Positions 47,756 to 60,446 of a stretch of 64,000 nt of DNA are shown in pieces (the first letter of the stretch is position 1; every line of letters begins with the position of its first letter). The notes under the pieces are model-generated. The model did no database searches. It saw nothing but the letters and a program-made list of their open reading frames with translations, and was not told the origin of the DNA. The translations under genes and the position numbers were made by a program. The stretch is from Utricularia gibba (taxonomy: Eukaryota; Streptophyta; Magnoliopsida; Lamiales; Lentibulariaceae): positions 4,805,001-4,869,000 of the forward strand of contig CM007989.1 in assembly GCA_002189035.1 (NCBI GenBank), given 5' to 3'.

Positions 47756-49501
47756 ATGAAGCATCATCTCTCCCTTGCAGCGGCGTTGGGGTTTCTCTAC
47801 ATTGTCGCCGCCGCAGCCGCGCTGCCCGACGATGAGAAACTCAATTACCAGGCGATCGCCTCCTGCAGGAAACACGCGGCGGTTATCACCGAGTTCGGCG
47901 GGAAAGGCGACGGGAAGACCGTCAACACTGAGGCGTTCGTCGCAGCAATCAAGCACCTGGGCGGGGTCGCCGCGGACGGCGGCGCTATCCTCATCGTCCC
48001 TCCCGGAACATGGCTCACTGGATCTTTCAGTCTCATCAGCCATTTCACTCTTTACATCCACAAGGACGCTGTTCTTCTGGGATCCGAGGTTGGTATCCTC
48101 GGATGGGCAAGTATTTCGACTACAGATATCCGATAACTCTCCATTTGATTTTTTTTGGTAGGACGAGTCCGCGTATCCGTTGCTCGATCCTCTTCCGTCC
48201 TACGGAGTAGGCCGAGACGGTGGGAAGAGATACGCGAGTCTCATCTGGGGGACGAATCTGACTGACGTCTCCATTACAGGTACCCCAAACTACATGATTA
48301 CGCCGTAATTAGTTTTTTCTTATAATTTTTGTAATTGTGATTGGGCAGGGGGCAACGGGGTGATCGACGGCCAGGGCGCCATCTGGTGGAAAAAAATCAA
48401 GAACAAGGAGCTGGAGAACACGAGACCTTATCTGATTGAATTGCTGCACTCCAACAACGTGCAGATTTCCAATTTAACCCTGGTTAACTCCCCTTCATGG
48501 CATGTTCACCCCACTTACTGCAGGTAAAATTTTTTTGACGTTCTTTCGATCCTGATCTGTTCCTGAGGGCTGAGGGTTGGATGCGAATGCAGTGACGTCA
48601 TCATCGAGCACATTACAGTGATTGCTCCCGTAGACTCTCCCAACACCGACGGCATCAATCCAGGTAAAAGATAATAAACTTACTCCACCCCTTTATTTTG
48701 ATCCTTTATTTTAATGAGGTCGTTGGGTTTTTCTGTGTGTCAGATTCTTGCAACAACACGAGGATTTGGGACAGTTCTGTGGTGTCTGGGGACGACTGCA
48801 TAGCGGTGAAGAGCGGGTGGGATGAGTACGGAATCGCGTACGGCATACCGACGGAGCACCTGAGCATTAAGCGCTTCCACTGCAAGTCTCCAGACAGCGC
48901 AGTCATCGCCCTCGGGAGCGAAATGTCGGGGGGCATACGCGACGTTCGTGCAGAGGACATCTTCGCCGTGGACTCCCAATCGGGAGTGCGGATCAAGACG
49001 GCACCCGGCCGCGGCGGGTACGTGGAAGATATTTTCGTCAGAAACTTCCAGATGTACTCGATGAAGTACATGTTTTGGATGACCGGCGCGTACGGTTCGC
49101 ACCCCGATGGTCACTGGGACCCGAAAGCGATCCCCGTCGTGAAGAACATCAATTATATGAACATGCTGGGAACCAACGTCACAATGCCGGGGCAACTCGC
49201 CGGAATTGATGATAGTCCTTTCACCGGAATCTGCATTCAGAATGTGACCGCGGGGTTGGCCAAGGGGACGCTTGATTCGCAGTCGTCGTGGTGGTCCTGG
49301 GAGCAGTTCAATTTGCTGAAGAAGAAAGATTTGCCGGCCTGGAATTGCACGGACATAGAAGGAGTATCGAATAACGTTGTGCCCAAGACGTGCGCTTTGC
49401 TGCCGCAGAAGAACGTGGACTGCAGTTTCCCGGCGGATGTATTGCCCATTGATCAAGTAGAGCTTAAAAGCTGCGCCGTACGATTGTACCGTGGGCATTA
49501 A
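47756..49501 (+). CDS. Polygalacturonase-like glycosyl hydrolase family 28 protein, 5 exons
   Basis: Exons 47756-48088, 48162-48279, 48349-48523, 48593-48663 and 48744-49501 join in frame to 484 aa, all with GT-AG introns of 69-80 bp. Residues 1-22 form a signal peptide, so the protein is probably secreted to the cell wall, where GH28 enzymes hydrolyse homogalacturonan. Key GH28 residues are present: NTDG (226-229), SGDDC (247-251, Asp249 and Asp250) and RIK (315-317). The usual GHG motif with its active-site His is replaced by ALGSEMSGG (288-296). A plant subgroup of 'probable polygalacturonases' shares this change, so activity on pectin is uncertain. Codon usage is GC-rich and no lesion is seen. 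The ATG is the last in-frame Met before the signal peptide. Confidence 0.92.
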
Positions 49502-51041
49502 TCCAGTTTATTTACAAAGTGGATACTGTGTGTTTTTATTATAAAAACGTCAATCTTTTTTTTTTCGTAAAAAACCAAAATTTTATTTTATAAAATGATA
49601 TACGGTATTTTTTTAAGAAAATTATATTGACGCCATATCACAACAATTTCATGTTAATGTCAATTTAATTTTTAAAATGGTTAAATGTTAAAATTTCATA
49701 AATCACATTTTCTTTTAAATTCTTCAGCCATTAATTAACAAATTTGAAATCCAGAATTTTTCATCAAATTTCTGTAAAATGTTTTTATAGAAAAAGTATA
49801 ACAATGTATTTTGAAATAACATTAAATGTGTTTTCAGATAATTGTAATACTTTACAATTTCATATTATGACATTGTAAAAACTAGTTAAATTTTTATTTT
49901 AAATTTTTGGCACTTTTCAATTCTATTAATATGTAAAGACTTTTAGAGTATGTTCTAATATTATTCTCATTTTTCATTTCCCTTATCCTTAGAATGAGAA
50001 TAGTAATAATTTCATTTTCCTTGTCATTTTAAGAAGTAAAATACACAATATAACATGTTATGTTTGAAAAAGAAAAAGGTAAATTTAATAACAATATAAA
50101 TAATATATTTAGGCTAATAACGCAATGTATTTTTCAAGAATGTCGCTTAATTTATTTTGCAACCACATTCAGATAAAGGCCAAATTAAGTAATGTTGTTT
50201 TATTGACAACGGGCTCATCGGCCACTTGAATTCCAATCGGAGGCTATTGATAGAGACCTACCTTGCTTATAGAATGCATGAAGGTTGATATTTATGATTA
50301 GTTTATTTGTATTTATTTCCATGTAATGCGAATTCTGAATTATATTTAAAAATTGAAAGTCTTCAGTCCTTGTTATCATAAATTTCACTCAACATTAAAT
50401 TTCAATAAAAACTGGTTAAAAGTAAAAGGAAACAGGAAAGCTATGATAGATACATAACCAACAACAAATGCACAATGTTGATTTACAAAAACATAAATAT
50501 ATTTGTATGAAATTTCAATGAAATTTTTTATGTTTTCATTTAATTTGTATGAATCTCGGCATCGTGTTTTGCCACAAGGACGGTGCTTCATGCTTGAGAG
50601 CCAATAATACTAAATTAAGATAATGAGGTTATTTTGTTTTATGTGATCAATGAAGCTAATAAATGTAAATAGGCCCCTTGACGTTCATTACATCATGCAC
50701 ATCATTCTCATTTTGAAAGTATTATAAAAAAACATAAAAAAGCTAATAAAAACATAAACACATCTAATGGACATTTTACTTGATTGGTGAATCGTTTTTG
50801 AAGGAAGTGTCAATGCTAAAGAAGTCCGAAAACAATTCATGATAAACTGATTTTGATGAACAAATATAGAGCAATATGTCATACAAGATCTTCCTCAACA
50901 GCTAATTGTCATCAGCTAGGATTATATTTTTTATTTAATCTCATCATTTTCTAGTCCAACTCTTGATTCTGATCACAAAAGTCTTGAAACCACAGGGATC
51001 AAGCCACTTATTTTTTACTTGTTTCGTTATATATTCAGTTC
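49502..51041. other. Intergenic DNA
   Basis: AT-rich. Nothing recognised beyond the likely 3' UTR of the polygalacturonase-like gene in the first few hundred bases. Confidence 0.4.
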
Positions 51042-51046
51042 ATGAT

Positions 51047-52223
51047 TGATAAACGAAACATTTTATGCAATATCGTTAATTTACAAATTTTCCTCTCAAA
51101 TAAAATTTATAAACCTAATTCACATCAAATCATATGAAAAATATGTGCATAGTGGACTAGAGTCGAACACAATGAGTTAAGTGCTTGCTATGTGAAAGTT
51201 AATGCATGCAATAAGTGTCACATTGATAAATTTGGTTTAACCAGGACTAAGGCAGAGTTGCGATAAAATACAGTAAAGAACAGTAATAAACTTTTGAACT
51301 CGATTATTCTTGAAATGAAATAAATGATGCCTTATGACTTTTAGGGGATGTATGTTTATCACTAAACAAGCTCACAAAAACCATAAATCAAATAACTAAT
51401 AAACAAAGTCTAGGTCTACCCAGCTTTTGTTTTTCTCCTAATCTTTGGTCTACCTTTAATTAGGGTTGTTAAGATGTATTTCACTACTCCCTCCTGGATC
51501 TATCCTACTTTGTTAAGGAAGTGATGTGATCTATGGTTAATAAGGTCAAATAATTGACTAGCACATTATACCTCTTTGGTACCAAGACACCTCTCTAAAC
51601 ACTTAGCTACTCATAACAAGGGAAAGGAAAACGTTTTCATACCATATCTTAAGCAATATTCTGATCTCAAAGTTAAACAACAATAACATGCATTGCATAA
51701 TAGAAATAGAAGATACAAATGGTTAACGCAGTAAAACTAAAGTTAGTCTTAGCTAAGAACAGTTCATCAATAATGGAAAAAAATCTTCAAAAGAGAAATT
51801 TGTTCTTCTCTTTGTCTTCCCCCTCCTTCCTCCAGAAAAATTCTTTAGAAAGCAGTGTCATGTGTCTCCAATGGGAGGGATCTTTTTGTCTCTCCATCTT
51901 GTCCTCTTTTTGTCCAAAATCCTCCTTTTTCCATCTCCTTAGATTTTGTGTTCTTCTTTTCATACTTTTGACTTATCTTCTATCACCACACTGTTCATAT
52001 CTAGTTCCTTGGGATATGTGTTGCCGACATTTGCTGTATTGTTCAAAGAAAACTATTAGAAGTAAGATTGAGACTAAATCGTACATTTAATCCCAACTAA
52101 GACTAAAATAACACAACTACGATACTATACGTAAAAATATAGAACTAAGTAGTTAAACTAAATTTTTGTAGTACAGTATGAGTCATTTCACTGTATTCAA
52201 TCACTCAAAAATATGTGTTATCA
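51047..52223. mobile_element. Family S1 copy E: solo-LTR-like element (1177 bp)
   Basis: It begins TGATAAACG and ends GTGTTATCA. It is flanked by a perfect ATGAT duplication (51042-51046 and 52224-52228). It is related to copies A-D along its length, and copy D is its closest relative. The plus frame at 51719-52090 lies inside it and is not a gene by this reading. Confidence 0.88.
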
Positions 52224-52228
52224 ATGAT

Positions 52229-54092
52229 ATTTGATTCAATTTATCTAAAAAAGTCAACCGGTTTTATCAAAAGCTGTTGTGGGTTTGCTTCCAGCGACAT
52301 CTTCTACACATGTATCTAAAAATATTGGAAGCCATCTGGATATCTTTTCTCATTGTGCATTACCCTTGAATCTAACTGTTGCTCTGTTTAATTGCTTTTC
52401 TTTATTCATTAAAAGAATATAACTAAAATAAACTCAAATAATAGAATTGTGTAGAAATCAGAATGTTAGATACAACTAGTAGAAAAATTTGGAGTAAATT
52501 TATCATAATAATTCTCATGCATAAAACAAATACTAGATGTAGAAAACAAAAATCTTAACATCTATTTAATATATCAAAATCGTATGAGAAGATAAGCAAT
52601 TTTCGAACAACTTACAATTAACATAATCCATCTTATCCCATTCTTAATCTTGACCAAAGGAAAGTAAGAACAAAGAAAAAAATAGCATCAACCTAAAAAT
52701 ACCCAATATTGACGAGAACATGATTTGAATTTCTTGTGATAGGGCTTTGATATTCTTTAATGAATTGAGAACATTGTGAATAGAAAGATAAATTCATCTA
52801 CTTTTTTAAGGAAGAAATTAAATAAAAAGATAAAAATCAGTATCCATCTCATTTCATTTATTGTTTGAGAATACTTCTATTCTTGTAGTTGTTGAAGTAG
52901 AAGTTAATAAAGGTGTGTAGAACATCTTATTACAAATGAGTTAAATGTTTTTTTTAATAGTGGTATCTCTTGAATTTTTTTTATTTTTAGTGTACTTTAT
53001 AAATTTTATAAATGAATAAACTAATTTAAATATACCTAGATATCTATAAATTATTAAACTAATTCGCTGGGTAAAATATACAATTTCAATATTTGTCTAA
53101 TTATATTGACTAAAGAGACAATGCATTGAAGATAGCGAACGTACTTAATATTGCTATATGTTGTTATATAATATGACTGGAACATCGATATATTTATGTA
53201 ATTGATTTGTAACAAACCATATTATTATTTGTTTATAAATGATAAAAATGTTAGATGTAAAAAAAGATATGATATAATAGAGTTAATTATCATATTGATT
53301 TTCATTTGTAATAAGTCATTATAAATCAATCTCTCAAATGAATAATTCATCAACTCCTCATTTTCACTCACTTCTAGTCCTTTTTTGTTATAGTCAATGT
53401 CATATTGTGTATTCTATTGAACAAATGACTATTTTTTTTTCTATTTTGTCAAATTATATTTTATAAATATTATTTGTAAAACATATATAAATGAATAAAT
53501 GTTTTTTTATTTCAAGTGTACCTAAACGTAATGTTACTTACATTACATATCCAAACTTTTATATTACTTCAAATATTTTTAAACATTCATTTTCCTAAAT
53601 AAAATATGATCTTAACAATTTTTTTGACCATTTATTGCAAGTATGTGCATAAAAAAATAGTTAAAAATAGAATGATTACAAAGTTTAATATTTCATCATA
53701 TATATTATTCTATGTCATTTCTTTAACAAATTTATATATATATTCTATTTTGTGTTACCATTCTTGAAAAATAAAAAGTTAAAAAGATCATTGTATACAA
53801 TAAAATTATCATATCAAATAAAATCATAATCTCAATTCACTCAAAAAAAGTATTCAAATGAAAATGTTTAATTAATAGAAGTTGGAGATGAATAAACTCT
53901 ACTTCTAATGTTTTAGTAAGATGCAAAAAATCACAAATATCCAATATATCAAATCTTATTTAATATTATCAATAATCTATTGAATCAATAAGTAAAGTTA
54001 AGTAAAAAGCTAAAAGATAAAAAATATTAATTTGATACCAGCATAAAAGTAATTCAAGTGGAATTGATTGACCTCTTATTCTTCTTTAAAAT
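52229..54092. other. Intergenic DNA
   Basis: Very AT-rich, with no gene, RNA or clear repeat seen. Confidence 0.4.
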
Positions 54093-54097
54093 CCATA

Positions 54098-54630
54098 TGT
54101 TATGGGTAAAATCGGTATCAGAGGCGAGATCGATTTTAGGGTGATAGATGAGGTCGAGGATATCGCGCTCAATTACATTTTTCACAGTTGTTTCGGCCTG
54201 ATTGATTGAAACAAGAGTGGGCGAAGATTTTTACGTGGAAACCGCCGGACGACGGAAAAACCACGGAGCTATTGAAGCTCGCCGAAGAATATTTCCACTA
54301 GGAGGTGATCAAGAAGATGATACAAGCCCCAGAGTTTTTAGCATCCAACCCCATTTCCATTATGGTTCCTTCTATTTATAGAAGAGCTCGTTCTGGCCGA
54401 ATCCTGACGTCTACCAATATCGGTTGCTTTCTCCCCCTGCTATACAATCTCGTTTTTCAGATATCGGCCACCTGTTATGCCGTAATTCGACCGCTTTTCA
54501 GACTATGCCATATGGCCATATCTGTCAGATTTCTGATAGATATCGGTCTGTCGTCTGGCATTCTCCCTTCAAGATCTCTTTCGGCAGCCTTTGAGGAGCC
54601 GATTACACTCTATTGATTTATCCCCCATCA
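54098..54630 (-). repeat. 3' LTR of the gypsy element (533 bp)
   Basis: On the plus strand it reads TGTTATGGG to CCCCCATCA. A TATAAATA box read on the minus strand (54373-54380) confirms orientation. A purine-rich tract, AGAGGGGCTGAA on the minus strand (54631-54642), abuts it as the polypurine tract. Its right 150 bp match 60447-60597. Confidence 0.88.
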
Positions 54631-54851
54631 TTCAGCCCCTCTGATTTGCCAATATTGGCTCTTTCGGGACGAGTCGAAGAATCAGAATCACTACAATGCC
54701 AATTTCTGAGGTGCCGCTTTCCACGAATGAGCTGCAGACTGCTTTGGCCCGACACCTCCGTCACGTGTCAGCTCATCAACATGCCACGTTTTTTCCCGCT
54801 CATTTTGGGTACCTCAAACGTCACGTCGCTTTGTCTCTTGAATATCTCTGT

Positions 54852-54860
54852 TATAAATAT
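54852..54860 (+). promoter_or_regulatory. TATA box for the antisense ORF of the gypsy element
   Basis: TATAAATAT lies on the plus strand, inside the element and opposite to its own transcription. It is followed by a CT-rich stretch and, about 75 bp on, by ATG-containing leader sequence with a possible donor (CAG then GTATCC, near 54980). This would give the antisense ORF its own promoter and a 5' UTR intron. Confidence 0.5.
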
Positions 54861-55141
54861 GCGCAGCTCCTGTCTTTTCTCTCCTTTGCTTTCTTTGTTC
54901 CCTCACGAGATTCCAGCGTTCTTCGAACTCCGCCATGCTCGCCGCCGTGTTACCCACCGGAGACTACACATTTTCCAGGTATCCACGCCCTCTCTGCAAC
55001 TTTTTGCATTTCTGAGTCTGCCTACCTTTCCGTTAGGTCTTCGAATCTTCTTTCGCCCCATTCTCACTTTTTCTTAGGGTTTCCACTCTTTTCTTCCAAA
55101 TCCCTTGAAAAAACTTTCCTTTTTTTATTCCTAAAAACGAT

Positions 55142-56920
55142 ATGGGTAGGAAATCTAGTGAGTTGAATATACCTGCTATTCGGTCCAAGTATTCGATTCC
55201 TGAGGAATACGTCATTTCCCAGGCGAGGGATAGCCAAATCCCTTGGGGGTCTGGGGAAGGACCCCTCTCCCGTTTCAACCTTCCAATCCCCCTCGCCTAC
55301 TTAGAAAGCGGCCCCCGCTTTCCTCTCCATCCTCTACTTGTTCAATTTCTCAACATGTTTTCGATTACGCTCTATTGCCTCGCCCCCTAATTCGATTTTC
55401 TGCTTCACAATATTTCTCTTCTATTCGGCTGGCATGGACCCGAACATGATGCTAGTTGATTTCTTCCAACTTTTCAAGTTCGCTGTTCGCAAGGCGAAAC
55501 GCCTGATGCATGGCTTCTCCCACTTCCAATTTCGTCGGTTTGAAGACCACCCCGACTTCATTTTAAAAGCTCCCGATACTCACCACGACTGGTGGTCTTC
55601 TTTCATCTGGGTCGCTCCCCCATTGGGGGCTAGATGGAATTTTCCAGTTAAACCCCCAACCCCTTTCAAAGTAAAACTCTTTGGTCGTTTCCGCCCCTCT
55701 GACAAGTCTCGTAGGGAGGTATATCATAGACTGGGTGACTGTTCGATTAGGTTCGAGTCTCGGGCCTCAATGCTCTCGCGTGATTCCTTACTGGCCTGCA
55801 GGATCCTTGGTCGTAATCGGGATGGGTAGTGGCCTGACTTCGTTATTCCTCCAGGTTCTGAATTAGAATACCATCACCTCCTACAATCTCCACCTCGTAT
55901 CCCTCCTGAGTCGGCAATGCCTCCCGCTTCTGATCCAATAGCCCCCACTCCCTCTGATTCGGTTCCCGAATCCTCCGTTCGACCCTGCTTCTCCGGTTTT
56001 TGTATGCAGCGGAAGAGATGGCACAAAGGAACGCCCTGGAGGATTCAGTGATGGCACGTTTTTCAGCCGAGATGCGTCGAATGCAAGAATTGGATGCGGT
56101 TCCTTCTGCGCAGGTTTGTCTGATTTCTGGTGGCCCGTTGCTAAGAGTATCTGACTCTAACCTTTTGACATTCCTCCCAGGCAGATTCTCCCTCAGCTCA
56201 CTCAGATGCTGCCGGTCATCTTCCGAGGATCAAGTAGTTGAGGTTTCCGGGACTTGGGAATCAACTCCTCCTCCGTCGGTAAAAGGAAAAGAAAGGCTCC
56301 CGCCTTCACCGATGCCCACCGACAGTCCCGTTCTCGGCATTGGATTTATTTCGGTCGGTGCATCCACATCGGTTCCTCTGAGTAATGCAGGGGGTTTCTA
56401 CTCCTCCCATTGAGGTAAGGGAGGATCCCGCTCTTCCCCCTCTTCATTCCCCTTGGAGCTGCGAAGGGCCTTAGAAGAGGCTACTCCCAATCCTTCGGGA
56501 GTTCAGTCGGAAATTATACTTAAAGGAATTTGACATGTATTCTCGCTCTTTTTTGGGATCATATATATCCGGTTCCTAACTTACCGATTGTATCTTAGGC
56601 TTTGACCTTCAGATGGGGGATGGCCAAGGAAATGGGATCCCATTCGGAGGAAGTCTCAGCTTCAAGCTCAAATCGCGGCTCAAGATGCCAAGATAAAGTT
56701 AATGGGGGAAGAAAGGAGTGTATTGAGAAGTATTGACGACGCCAACTCCGTGAAAGAGAGTTTTAAAGTGCAACACGAGGTAGCGGAGGCAGAGTTGAAA
56801 CAAGCCAAGGATTGCGCTTCGGTCTTGGAGGCGGAGCTGCTCAACATGGAGGCATCTCGCAGGAGACTTTTGGGGGAACAGCCCCATAACATCCACTCCC
56901 CATCGATCGAATGGGCATGA
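55142..56920 (+). pseudogene. Antisense ORF of the gypsy element: transposon-domain protein with coiled coil
   Basis: Read on the plus strand, against gag-pol. From the ATG at 55142 the product begins MGRKSSELNIPAIRSKYSIP, then RFPLHPLLVQFLNMFS. A frameshift near 55390 moves it to another frame with MLVDFFQLFKFAVRKAK and a WWSSFIWV motif (to 55829). This is the same 'putative gypsy-type transposon' domain seen at 32442 and 36140. Later frames are Ser/Pro-rich (55850-56410). The C-terminus is a coiled coil (about 56650-56885) rich in Glu, Lys, Ala and Leu. Such extra ORFs are known from Tat elements and their role is not known to me. The end is cut by the deletion that joins it to integrase near 56880. 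Confidence 0.7.
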
Positions 56921-59450
56921 GAATGGTAGAGAGGTCAAGCCGTTTACTGGTTTCCTTGGTATACTTGCATGGTATTGGCATACTCTGCATTTCTTCATCA
57001 TTTTGGTAATATCCCGCTTCATCATTGGCCAATAATATCCGGTTCTCAAAACTTTCCTACATAAGGATCGTATCCCAACATGGCTGCCGCATTCCCCTTC
57101 ATGCAGATCGGTGATAAGTTCTTGAGAGTGCCTTGTCCCGATGCACCTCAATAGGGGTCCATCTATCGATCTTCGGTAGAGAATTCCGTTCACCAGTGTA
57201 TATCTAGTGAGAGTGCCTTTTTCCCCGTTTTGCAGGTATCGGATGTAGGGCGATGTCCAATCTTCAAGGGGGCTCAGCTGCGGAGAGATGTCATTTTCCA
57301 ATCGTTGGGTAATATGATTCACTGTCTGCGAAGTTACCGAAGGCTGATCCCGTAACCGGATCGTCACGCTCCCCTCCTTTAATTCCGGAAAACCCGCTGC
57401 AAATCTGGCGAGGCTGTCCGCAGATCAAATTTGACGTGCGACATGTGACAAGGTGTACTCTTTGAAGGTCTTTGCTAACTCCTTTACCTTAGTACAGTAT
57501 AGAGCCATCATGGGATCATGGGTTTCATATTCACCCGAATACTGTCCTTGTACTAGCCGTGAGTCCGTATAAGCGTCGAGCTCTACAACACCAAGCTCCT
57601 TGGCAATTTTCATCCCTTCAACCAAGGCCTCATATTCGGCTACATTGTTGGAGGCAGGGAATACTTCACCGTGATGTAGATATGTTTTTTGTCCCAAGTT
57701 CGGATATCGATTCCTCCACCGGCCCGGTTGTATGTGGAGCTGTCGATGTACATTGTCCATCGGTCGTTGCTTTCTACGAAACGGTCAATAGGTCTGGTCA
57801 TTTCGACCACGAAATTGGCAAGAGGTTGGGGCTTGATTGCTGTTCTCGACTTAAACTCAATATCCATCGTACTCAATTCGACCGCCCATTTGGCAACCCT
57901 TTCAAAAATCTCTGGTCGAGACAGGATATTCTTCAGAGGTTGATTTATGAACACCACGATGTGCCGATCTTGGAAATATGACATCAACTTGGTGACCGCC
58001 ATCTTTAGTGCCAAGATGAATTTTTCTGTCACCGTGTACCGGGTTTCAGCCGGTAGTAGGACCCTCCTCACATAATACACCGGCAAGTGTTTATCTTCCG
58101 AGATGGTCGTCAAGACTGCGCTGACTACAACGGGCGATATCGACATATAAAGTTCCAGAGGCTCCCCTGCCTTCGGAGCCACAAGAAGCGGGGGTGATGA
58201 GAGACATTCCTTGAGTTTTTCGAAGCCAATCCGGCAATCTTCGCTCCATTCTAAAGCATTTCCCTTTCGCAGGACCTTGAAGAAAGATGCCGACTTATCG
58301 GCTGACCGAGATATGAAACGGCTGAGGGCAGCCAATTTACCCGTGAGACTTTGGTACTCCTTGACTGTCCGTGGGGTTGCATTTCGCATATAGCTTTAAT
58401 CTTCTCGGGATCGGCTTCGATTCCTCTCTCCGATACATAATGCCCAAGGAATTTTCCACTTTGTACCCCGAAGCAACATTTCAGTGGGTTGAGTTTTAAC
58501 CCATACGACCGACATAAAGAGAAATAGGAGTCCAAATACGCTAAATGGTCCTCTTCATTCATAGATTTCACGATCATATCGTCAACATACACTTCCATCG
58601 AGGTACATAGCAACAACCTCTGATAAGTTGCTCCAGCATTCTTCAAACCGAAGGGCATCACTACATAGCACCAAACCCCATCCTTGGTATAGAAGGTGGT
58701 TTTCGGTTGGTCCTTCTCGGCAACGAAGATTTGATGATATCCCGAATAGGCATCCATGGTGCTCAGGAATCAGGATCCAGCAATAGCGTCCACCAGCTTA
58801 TCAATCTTTGGCAAGGGGTAAGGATCCCTTTCGCAACAGGCATTGAGGTCGGTGAAATCGACGCACATCCTCCATTTTCCCCCGGGCTTTGGGATGACAA
58901 TTGGGATGGCTACCCACTCGGAGTACTGGATCTCCTTTACGTATCCAGCTTCGCGGAGCTCCCTCGTTTTTTCTTTGATAATTCGGCACTTCTCCTCGGA
59001 GAAATGCCGTTGCTTCTGTCGAATTGGTTTTGCCCCCGGTTAGGTATCAATATGATGCTCAGCAACGAATCGATCAATGCCTACAAAGTCTACAGCAATC
59101 CAGGAAAAAATATCGGCATTCCTTATCAAAAGCTCAGCTAACCTTTTCTCGAATTCGGTGTCCAGGTTAGCACCAATGCGGGTTGCCTTATGCGCATCTC
59201 CTAGTTGCACCCACTTGTACCCCACCGGTTTCATTGCTTGTATGGGAGGTTCCCATGGTTCCTTGCCCACCATCATCACTCTCGGCTTTTTCGCATAGGG
59301 ATCCCGACAGAAAGATACATAGCAAGACCGGGCAGCTGGTTGGTCGATATCCAACGTGCAGATGCCCCTTGGTGTTGGAAATTTAATTTTCAGATGCACA
59401 GTTGAGGGTAGCATACTGAGTTGATTGATGTCTTGATCCCTATCGTGGCT
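56880..59450 (-). pseudogene. Gypsy pol remnant: RT, two RNase H domains, partial integrase
   Basis: Minus-strand order: a post-protease linker (59414-59040), RT (about 59040-58400) with the CVDFTDLN-type block and a YVDDMIVKS catalytic motif, then RNase H (58389-57640) and a plant-type second RNase H (57760-57425; NNVAEYEALVEGMK and YTDSRLV motifs). Integrase (57367-56880) has its H-H-C-C zinc finger and enters the core at PFDRWGVDVMG, where it is cut off. A short gap in RT removes residues just before YVDD. Stops lie near 59040 and 58770. The protease domain is missing between gag and the linker. Confidence 0.85.
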
Positions 59451-59507
59451 CGGGACTCTGCCAGCTCGTGGAGCTCCCTCTGCTACTTTTGATGGGAACT
59501 TCGGATA

Positions 59508-60446
59508 TCAATTGCCTTCGTTCCAGGTCCGGTCGTTACGTCCTCTTTTCCGGTCCATCATCGGTGCAGGGTTCCGCACCGCATTGTTTATTCCCCTACC
59601 AGCATGATATTGCTCGATCATCCTCTTCATTACTCGGCAGTTGGCAGTATCATGCCCGGTGGTCCTGTGTATCTCGCAGTAGGCATCTGTTCTAGTGGGT
59701 TCCACTTGATATACCTCACTGCGCTTATTCGGCCTGGGGCCCCGTATAGGTTGGGTCTCTTGCTGTGGGACCGGATGAATCTCCACGCGGTTTTTCATCT
59801 CGGCCCTGAGGTTGTCGTCAACCTGGATGTATTTCATAATTTTCCTTAGCAATTCTCCGAGATTCTTTTGTGGGGACTTTGATAGACTCTTTCCCAGTTT
59901 CGACATTCCTAAGGCCCGCTTCATTATTTCCACCCTTTCTTTTAAATCCAACTGGACATCTTGTGCCAGGTAGTTGAATCGGTCGATGAATCTTCGTAAG
60001 CTCTCCTTCCTGTGATCGTATCGAATAGAATATAAGGCTGCCTTTGAAGGCGGGGCTTCGATGTTGACAGCATATCGGGTAGTAAAGAGTAACACCAACT
60101 CTCGATAGGATGCCACACTACATGGTTCTAATTGTTTAAACCAAGTTTTCGCTCCCTTTTGGAGTGAGCAAGTGAACAGCTTACATTTCATGGCTTCCGA
60201 ATGTCGAACTGTGGACATCCTCATATTGAAGTCGGTTACATGTGATATGGGGTCCCCCATTCCGTCATACATGGGTAGTCCGTCCGGGACTTTGAATCCC
60301 CTCTCGGGTTCTTCCCCGATTAAGTCATCCGAGAAAGGGTCATAGCGCAGCTTTGTGGTTCCAACTGCTCCTTCAACTCCGCTCTTTAGGGCCAGATCAA
60401 TATCGACCAGAACATCCCCTCTCCCAATGCATACATTCTGATCGAA
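59508..60446 (-). pseudogene. Gypsy gag, N-terminally truncated
   Basis: The open frame runs without a stop from the deletion point at about 60446 to 59508. It shows the Gag capsid-like region (PMYDGMGDP near 60260, then WFKQLEPCSVASYREL and LRRFIDRFNYLAQ) and a zinc finger of the Tat kind, C-x2-H-x4-H-x4-C (YCEIHRTTGHDTANC, near 59630-59680). Its N-terminus, leader and primer-binding site are gone. Confidence 0.85.

Noticed and set aside
48740-49498. Long minus-strand open frame opposite the last exon of the polygalacturonase-like gene
   Set aside because: It is the antisense of a GC-rich exon with strong GH28 homology on the plus strand. The antisense product resembles nothing.
54696-55166. 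Plus-strand frames just inside the gypsy element as a separate gene
   Set aside because: They overlap the TATA box and leader of the antisense ORF and show no domain. They are better read as its 5' untranslated region and intron.
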